NCBI RefSeq assembly: GCF_000003815.2
Contig: NC_049984.1
Location: 25,371,330-25,431,329, forward strand
Origin: Branchiostoma floridae
Taxonomy: Eukaryota > Chordata > Leptocardii > Amphioxiformes > Branchiostomatidae
Length of the DNA stretch: 60,000 nucleotides
Direction: 5' to 3'
Below, piece by piece: positions 52,486-60,000 of this stretch. The notes beneath the pieces were generated by a model. It ran no database searches and was not told where the DNA came from. It saw nothing but the letters and a program-made list of their open reading frames with translations. A program made the translations under genes and the position numbers. Each line of letters begins with the position of its first letter. Within the stretch, counting starts at the first letter, position 1.

Positions 52486-53252
52486 GCATATTTTAAATCT
52501 AAATATCAACAAGTTTGAAAAGTAGTAGGAAGATTATAGTTCACGAAAGACATGTACCTATCAGTATCTTTTATTTCAAGTGAAGATGTTTGGCAGATAT
52601 CACTGCCATACATCTAATCAAATATTATGAATTACATACAATAACTGAAGATTTTTCTTGTTTTTCGTTTTCGTTGGAATGATTTTTCGTTTGCCCTACA
52701 TGTAAACAGAGGTGGTTGCTCAGCATCTGAACACCCGACTGTATCTAGGCAAGTATAGATTAATCTATTTCATGTAGTAAAAATGTCTCTGTAAATGAAA
52801 GATACTTTTTTATCATTTCGTTAAAATGTTTGATATTCAAAACATTTTTTATTAACAAATATATCAATTGATTTTTACTGACAAGGCTTTGACACGTTGA
52901 TCTATATGTTTCAAAGAGTGTAGATGTTTTCACAGCATGACATTTTCACCGAAGCACTAAATGTAAGTTTTAGAGACAATTTCCTGATCATTGTATACAT
53001 ATACTATTAGCCTATTCTGGGGTTGTTTAACATATTCATTAGGTACAGTCTATTGTACAATTTGATCTACAAAACGAGGAATTGCAAAATCAGACAAAAA
53101 GTGGTTATATGGTCACAGGGGTCTGTTACCTGCACGGTAGTTGTAAGTTTTCTTTTCACCTAGCTTATTTTGTTTGCTTTTTTTGGGTAAGTTACTAGGA
53201 CAACTTGAAAATTCTGAAAATCAATCTCGTTGTTTGATGTGGGTAGCCCTTT

Positions 53253-54344
53253 CACGGGCACTTTAAGGCCTGTGACAATTTTGGTCGAACATGAAATTCG
53301 AACCACTGCGTGACCTCAGGTAACCCCGCCGGGCCGGAGCGTTTTTAGAACGGTCCAATGTCAGTACCTAATGTTACATTGCGAAAACAGGAACTTACGA
53401 TGCACGGGCTACACTAACTACTTTTCTTGAGACTTATTAATGTTGAATGCTAAAGATATTGATCTAGTTTTTATCAAATATCGGCATAACTAGAAGCGGT
53501 TAACAAAATGGCACCCCCGCGAGAGCTGCAAGTCGCACAGTCCGAACATGCGTTCCGACCTCCCGGGGTGTGGAGTGGCAGGAAAACAGCGAGGCGCTCA
53601 TACAAGGAAACAGCAAAATAATGCTATAAATCGGTATTTCTAGCCCAAAATGATTGTATGGCAGTTGACTGATGTCTTATAAGGCTAACTGCTTGCGAAA
53701 TTTCGCATTGATACAACAGCGATTTAACAGACACAGACATAAAACATTCATATTTTACTATCGGTTAATGTTACGGACAGTCAAACATGTCTTACTTGGG
53801 CGCAGTTCTTGTAGGGTAAGTAGTGTTTCGTCGGCCCCTGCCCACATCAGGGCACCAGTTTTATTACGAGTTTTGGGCAGATTTAGGTTCATTAAGCCTT
53901 AGACCTTCAGAAATCAAGCGGGTCTTCTTGCAATATCTTTGATTACCATGGCTGTATTGATATTTGTACGAAAAATACAAAAAAATTGTCAAAAAATTCT
54001 GTTTTTGCCCCAAAATTGAGCCTTACCTAGGTATAGCGGCAAGATCCCCAGGCATATTAGATATCACAGAGATATAATCTATTACTCCAGAAAATATGAC
54101 TCAGACAATCATTTCATAGTGGGCACAGACCCATTTTAATAGCATCCCTATTTTTTACCAAAAAATGATTTTTTAAACCCAAAATATTGAGGATCCACAA
54201 TTTTCTTGTCATCATATTTTGAATATGGGTGAATTACGTTAACTGGCCAAAAATTGTTGAAAACAGATGGTTACATCAAAAGTTATGCCCATATAACTGC
54301 TCGACTGAGAATCTACAGGTGTCACAGGCCTTAAACTGCCTGTG
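53253..54344. mobile_element. CACTA/EnSpm-like non-autonomous element
   Basis: Inverted ends of about 25 bp, CACGGGCACTTTAAGGCCTG on the left and its near complement ending CAGGCCTTAAACTGCCTGTG on the right. TTT flanks both sides (3-bp duplication). CAC...GTG ends with a 3-bp duplication fit the CACTA/EnSpm superfamily. The empty site is near 11975 in copy A. No transposase. Confidence 0.72.
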
Positions 54345-54802
54345 TTTGCGTAGTTACAAATAATAAATCTTTGCAAAGACCTTGATTTGCGTTGAGATTA
54401 CATGTACGAGTATTCAATTACAGTCCCTTGCCGTTCTCTTTATATCATTTTAAAGAGTATATTACTATTCTAACACTACATCTACTTTAAGCAGCTACAC
54501 ATTACATTGCAAAATGATGACTGATAGATATATACCCGGTAAAGGTTCATAGTATACCGACCTGTACCTAACAAACCAGTTGCAAAATTTACAACGACCC
54601 GTCCTTGGTGCTGAATGCCATTCCTGTACAGAAACCATTCTCATACTACACTTGCGTCACATCTACGCCACATTGGCAGACGAAAGTAAACGATTGAATT
54701 TGTAGAATAGATAAAGTTTCAACTTAGCACTACTTATACCTTTTTAGCCGTTGTAGCTGAAGTCCAATTGCTATTTAAGGAAATGAGCCATGCTAACAAC
54801 CT

Positions 54803-56694
54803 GCAACCTACCATCTGCAACCTACCATCTGTCAAGCACTCCCCCCACTTGACTACTTGACTACTCCATGCTACCAGCATACCTCCCAGCTCTACCACCA
54901 CCCCAAATCAACCCATGGGATATGTACCTCCGCCTTCAACGTGTTAAAACCTCCAAGGCTCCTGGTCCAGATCTGATACCACCCAAACTCATCCAGGAAT
55001 TTGCGTACGAACTCTCTGTCCCCTTGACAGACATACTGAATACATCTCTACGAGAGGGTACAGTTCCCGACATGTGGCGGGATGCTACTGTGATCCCTGT
55101 ACCCAAGGAACATCCAGCGGACCTGACCAAGATTCGGCCAATCTCCTTAACTGCACAATTCGCAAAGATTTGCGAAAGTTTTGTTTCCACATGGATCTTC
55201 TCGGACATTGCACCAAATGTAGACTCCAAGCAGTTTGGCAATACCAAGTGCTGCTCAACGACACACTGCCTTGTAGATCTCCTCAATTTCTTCTACGTGG
55301 GAGGCGAGAAGAAAGGCACCGTTGGCACATTAATCTTGACAGACTTTTCGAAGGCGTTCGACCGTGTGTGTCATACCACTGCCATCAACAAACCTTTATC
55401 TATTGGTACACGAGCATCACTGATTCCATGGCTATGCAGCTTTATGTCTAACCGCAGACAGCGTGTCCGGCATCAAGATTCCATGTCCGACTGGGAAACC
55501 CTAACGCCCGGAGTGGCCCAGGGGACCTTACTTGGCCCACTGGTGTTCCTAGCCATGATCAACGACGCCACGCCCACTACCAATAACCCTCACTGGAAGT
55601 ACGTGGATGATTTAAACCTTGGAGAAGTTAGGATAGGGACAAATCCATCTAATCTCCAGACCGACCTTGACTCTCTTGACACTTGGTCTGAACAGAACTC
55701 TATGTTGCTTAACCCCAAAAAATGTAAAGCAATGCACTTTTGTTTTATGCGTATTCCCCCGGCGATGCCTCCTCTAACCCTCGGTGGACAGACACTTGGC
55801 ATCGTCACACAAGCCAAACTACTCGGTTTGCACATCCGGTCAGACTTACGGTGGTCCGATCAAGTTGATGTCATGGTGTCAAAGGGCAGCAGACGGCTGT
55901 ATCTCCTCAGTAGGCTTCGTCGAGCGGGTCTCACTTGCGCTGACCTCATCACCGTGTATTGTGGATACATAAGACCTACATTGGAATATGCTGCTCCGTG
56001 CTGGAACGCAGGGCTCACAAAAAGTCAATCTAACAGTCTAGAAAGAATCCAGAAACGGGCTTGCAGAATCATGTTGGGGAGTCAGTACTTGTCGTACTCT
56101 GAAGCCCTTATCACACTTGGCCTCCAACGCCTGTCATAACGCAGACTGTCTCTGTGCCAGGACTTTGCCCTTGCAGTATCCAAATCTGCAAGGTATGCCC
56201 CCTGGCTGCCCCCAGCCCGCAACCAGCCACACAGCATGCAGCTCAGGCGCACCCGGCCCTACAAACTGCCAACTGGTACCAAGCGGTACCTCACTAGCCC
56301 AGTCCCTTCAATTTTGAACATTCTGAACGCACTATAAGTAACATTGAAGTTGAAATGTGCTTCACATTCTCTCTGTACCCTTGTCGATTGTCAACAGTGA
56401 ATAACTGACTGTGTTTGTACAATATTATATTCCGATGTAAATAGTTTAAACGATTTTTATAAATGACATAGTTTTTATATGATAAATATGTATCTAGCAG
56501 TAAATCGTGTACATGTACTTGTCGAAATTCGCACTCGTAATTTAAATTTTAAATTGTGTTTGCATCTAAGCCACTATTGTGATTGAAAAGCTGCACAATT
56601 CAGCCTCCTCTGGCGGCTGCAAGGTTGCTTTTATTTCGTGTCATTTGTATTTCTGTGAAACGAATAAACCAGTCTACTACTACTACTACTACTA
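54803..56694 (+). mobile_element. 5'-truncated LINE with (TAC)n tail
   Basis: Inserted between sequences that are adjacent in copy A (near 12622). Carries a reverse transcriptase ORF, a roughly 350-bp 3' UTR and a tail of CTACTACTAC repeats at about 56676-56694. The endonuclease domain is missing. Confidence 0.83.
54868..56337 (+). pseudogene. LINE reverse transcriptase ORF, truncated, with one in-frame stop
   Basis: Visible RT blocks: KTSKAPGPDLIPPKLIQEF, DATVIPVPKE...IRPISLT, ILTDFSKAFDRVC (motif A), GVAQGTLLGPLVFLAMINDA (motif B), KYVDDLNLG (motif C, Y-V-D-D) and LLGLHIRSDLRWSDQVD. This is a CR1/Jockey-type arrangement. TAA at 56137-56139 is followed in the same frame by 65 further codons of typical LINE C-terminus (WLPPAR, KRYLTSPVPSILN), ending at TAA 56335-56337. 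So the stop is a mutation, not the true end. The N-terminal endonuclease is absent. Confidence 0.85.
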
Positions 56695-56699
56695 ATTGG

Positions 56700-57125
56700 C
56701 GGACGTGCATTTATAATGGATTACAGAGAGCAGAGGGTGAACAGACGAGGAAGAAAAAGGAATAATCCACTAAGAAAAGTCACCCTTCTTAGGAATGATT
56801 AATGAATTATGACCGTTGTTGTGGATTTTTGCCCAATCGAAGTACAGGTCACAACAAAGACAAAACATACACATGATGTAGAAACGAGGTGGAAAAAAGT
56901 ATCGTAGTCTACCATATAATAATCACCGTGTAATGTAAAAGTAGACAAAAAATGAAGGCTTATAATCAAGCTACACAAGTCATGCTTAGTTTGCTTGTAA
57001 ATGAAATTTGCTCATAGACGGCGTTGGGCTAGTGCTGAGTATGAACTCAGTTAAACTTTTATGAAAAATAGAGGTATTGTTTTGGGTAGGTGTGTATTTG
57101 TGTCTGCCTTGTTTCCCGGATGTTT
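56700..57125 (+). other. End of the duplicated 3' flank of copy B
   Basis: Aligns with about 12640-12895 and 13905-14045 of copy A. No gene. Homology fades after about 57125 (TTTCCCGGAT), marking the right edge of the visible duplication. Confidence 0.55.
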
Positions 57126-57268
57126 AGTACACAAGCCGCTTATGGCCAGACTGACTGGTATGATCCGCTCAAACCGAAAAGATGTCTCAAGGGCACAACT
57201 TTGGGATTCGAACCCAGAACTTTCCAGATTCTAGGTCTACAACTCTAACTGAAAGGCTCATCCTAATC
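57110..57268 (-). mobile_element. tRNA-derived SINE
   Basis: Minus strand: a tRNA-like head with CAGTTAGAGTTGTAGACCTA (A-box region, about 57243-57260) and a perfect B box GGTTCGAATCC at 57204-57214. It is followed by TGTGCCCTTGAGACATC, similar to V-SINE/DeuSINE bodies. Not a tRNA gene: no foldable acceptor stem or anticodon arm. Confidence 0.6.
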
Positions 57269-59650
57269 ATTGCGAAAGAAGAATTCTGATATGCATATAA
57301 GTTTAAAAGTACTCAATACAATTCCACAGCGTATGTACTTGATTAAATAGAAGATGTTCCAAACTATTAGCATCAAAAATTATCGGCAGCTTTCATTTAC
57401 GACTGTTTACCACATCGATTTGTATCCAGGGTTATGAAATAATTCTGTCGTACGTAATAAACTGAGGTAACCAATATGTCTAAAAGAAAATGAGAGTTAC
57501 AAGGTACATTCATACGGACAATGTGTTCAGTTTTTAGCATTTTTTTAATCCCAAAAAAGAAAACAAATTAAGGTGGTGCTGCCTAATCAACTACCGGTAA
57601 CACAATAATACACAATCTCATCATACTTGTTTCCATTGTCTAGGTTCCAGCCTCTTTCACATTTGATGAACCAGAAATGCACTTAAGACCTGTATTGTTG
57701 TTTATGTAAGGCATTTGTACTTAACAAACTTTCCATTTATATGAAGAAGAAAAAACACAATGAGTAGAATGCATAATGCATAATAGGACTGAACCAGGTG
57801 TAACAGTGGTAACAGACTATAATGACCGCCAAGCACATTAGTTCCATTCAATTTCTACTTGACCAATTTCTACTTGACCATTTTAGTTCAATCAGCTGTT
57901 TTCATTGCCCATGTATCTTCCTGATATTGTACACTTTTTTACGTTCAACACTGTTTCATCCAAACTGCACTAATCAAAACTGTATTATTCAAGTCAAGTC
58001 AATTTCTTTTGTTGGCAAACTCGCAAACGAGTGTTGTATGCATGTTTATACTGTCACTGATTGTACAGTTTTTATAATCTGTATAAAAGTGCAGCTATGT
58101 ATGTCCTTGGTTCTCAGATGTGTGAACTAAAACGTTTTAGGTCGAAAAATAGAAAACAGGCATCTTAAAAGCAGAGTAAATCTTGGCATTAACCTTGTCC
58201 TATTGCTAAAATTTTCTATGAATTTCCGAGTTTTTTCCAGCTCATTAACATTTATAAGATACGAGAACAAACTGTTGCAAATATAATTGGGACCTACGCC
58301 CACATCGAGTTGAGTTGCTTGTTCTGGTTTCACATGATACATCCATGTAGATATGAAGTCCTGATAGAAAATCCTGTTTCTCTATACCTCACTTTACTGT
58401 AGTGATACAATCAACACGAATACTACATGACAGTGTGATCTTACACAGCATCCACATTGTGAATGGCAACTCGTTTTCTGCAAAATTAGCAGAGAATGCC
58501 GCTCTAGTGTCGTGTGTAACATTGTACAAATCAATAGTGAAATATTGTTTTAATTTAAACCTGATACTTACATGCATGTAACTCGGCCCAACAAAAGGTC
58601 ATTCTCATTATCCAGGCATTAATTTGCTATGCGGGCCTGATGTGCATGTACGTAAATCTTTTCTAAAGCCTTCTACAGGTGTCTAAAGTAAATGAGCGTA
58701 CATGTTAGTTTTGCTACGTTGCTATGTACAATAAAAGTTATGTTTTGCTAACTTGCCATGTACAATAAAAGTTTTTCCTGTGCACCATAGGAAGTAAAAC
58801 CCTGTTAGGGGCTATTCTTTCACAGAGCACAAGTACATGACGAGTATCAGTAATCTATTTACTCATTACAATAGTACTTTCTGAGTGCATAATGTTACAG
58901 CAAAATGAAACAGTGACTTCATGCTTGTCAAATAAAGGACCAAGTCATGGTGATAATAGCTCATCTTGATGATAATATAGCTCTACAGTGGTTGTTGGCA
59001 TCAACTATCAAGCGTAATTTTCTCACTTTGATTCATCCTTTCTTTGCTTAACTTTTCTTTTCACCTTCCTCCCTTTCTTCTTCCTTCTCTTTGTTTTAAC
59101 TTCGTAATAAAGGCTGTCGTTTATATCAAGATCGTCATTTTCATTCTTTTTACCTCATTTTTGCCTCCCTTTCCTTATTGCCTTTCTTCCCTTTTCTTAC
59201 CTTCCCCCTTTCTTAAGAATACATGGCTGTATTATTTTACTTAAATGAATCCACTGATTATTCTGCCTTCCTTTACTTCCTGCCTCCATCACTATTTGAG
59301 AACACTTTATTTAGATAAATCACTACAAAATAGAATCATTGCCTTCAATTTTACGTAGATTACTACAAATAAGAATCATTTCCTTCAATTTTCCACATAG
59401 ATCAATCAAGGTAAGGTCAGTTTCAAGCTTATTTTGGAGCCTTGCAAATGTAGGCAAATTTAGCGTCACATCCTTGGTCACTCCAGCGTCCCTTTTTCAC
59501 GTGACCTCCCCAGATCCACTGCTTGCCAGTCTGTTGAAAATGAGATAATGTTTACCAAAGTTAAAAGCCTCTCCATACCGTTTGCTGTACAGGGCAGCGC
59601 CCATCTCTTGAACAACTAACTGGGCAGCAGGTCGGTGCAATTAGCGATCA
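57269..59650 (+). other. Stretch with no recognisable gene
   Basis: A/T-rich. Two copies of a TGTACAATAAAAGTT-containing segment about 40 bases apart near 58725-58775. Only short, motif-free open frames. Confidence 0.45.
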
Positions 59651-59668
59651 TACTACAGCAGACGACTA

Positions 59669-59873
59669 GTCCACTGGTAGTTAATCTCCAAGCAGAACCT
59701 AAAATGGCATAAGATAGTACCAAACTGGCCAAGGAGTGTAGTCAGTCAAGAGGTGTCCATTTGCCATGTACCCTGGTCGCAAAACTCACTCCTAAGCCGG
59801 CTTCACTCCTCTGCCAGCTTTTGATACTATCTTATGCTACCGTAGGATCTGCTTATAGATTAACTGGTAGTGG
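59669..59873. mobile_element. MITE with about 70-bp inverted ends
   Basis: Left arm from CCACTGGTAGTTAATCT, containing GCATAAGATAGTA. The right arm is its near complement, containing TACTATCTTATGC and AGATTAACTGGTAGTGG. About 205 bp. No ORF. Confidence 0.65.
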
Positions 59874-60000
59874 TGTGTGATCAAGTTCTTTGTTCCCTAC
59901 CATAAGTGCCCACTGCTGAGCAGAGACTCAGAACACAGTATTTCTCCTATGGGGATTTACATAGTTAAGGGCCCCAGAGTGTGAAGCTTTGACGTTTTAA

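Noticed and set aside
57204-57260. tRNA gene on the minus strand
   Set aside because: The B box is perfect but the arms do not fold into a tRNA; treated as a SINE head.

Overview
The window reads as animal nuclear DNA from a draft assembly: intron-rich genes with GT-AG splice sites, many transposons and two runs of N (23131-23689 and 28033-28438). The gene content (a ROCO GTPase with several death domains beside a long ankyrin array) and the load of small DNA transposons fit an invertebrate deuterostome. Amphioxus (Branchiostoma) is my best guess; this is inference, not a match to a known record.

Layout. 58-7606 (+): thirteen exons of a gene encoding death domain - Roc GTPase - COR - death domain - death domain (copy A), interrupted by two in-frame stop codons. 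7607-14045: its 3' flank, carrying a complete but pol-less LTR retroelement (8182-11627), a pogo-like MITE, a LINE tail and a TTAA-flanked element. 14050-16740: no gene seen. 16743-31002 (+): an ankyrin gene in which nearly every exon is exactly 99 nt, phase 0, and encodes one 33-residue repeat; at least 37 complete repeat exons are visible and more lie in the gaps. 31003-35573: an intron-like stretch with nested transposons (LINE, a long-TIR Mutator-like element, a pogo-like MITE). 35574-37990: three further phase-0 exons, one an ankyrin repeat. 37991-42579: a 2.5 kb inverted-repeat element and a second TIR repeat. 42580-51245 (+): copy B of the death-domain ROCO gene, with the same exon lengths as copy A except one extra A in exon 2. 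51246-57125: its 3' flank, aligned to that of copy A but with different insertions (two TIR elements and a LINE). 57126-60000: a tRNA-like SINE and a MITE, no gene.

How it fits together. The two ROCO genes are tandem paralogues in direct orientation. The first copy B exon starts in phase 0, and the ankyrin exons and the three exons after them all end in phase 0 on the same strand. The simplest reading is one giant gene (16743-51245) encoding about 38 or more ankyrin repeats, a death domain, Roc-COR and two more death domains: a DAPK/NLR-like plan of repeat sensor, GTPase switch and death-fold output. The repeat array looks recently and repeatedly duplicated. Comparing A with B also gives empty sites that date most of the transposon insertions after the gene duplication.
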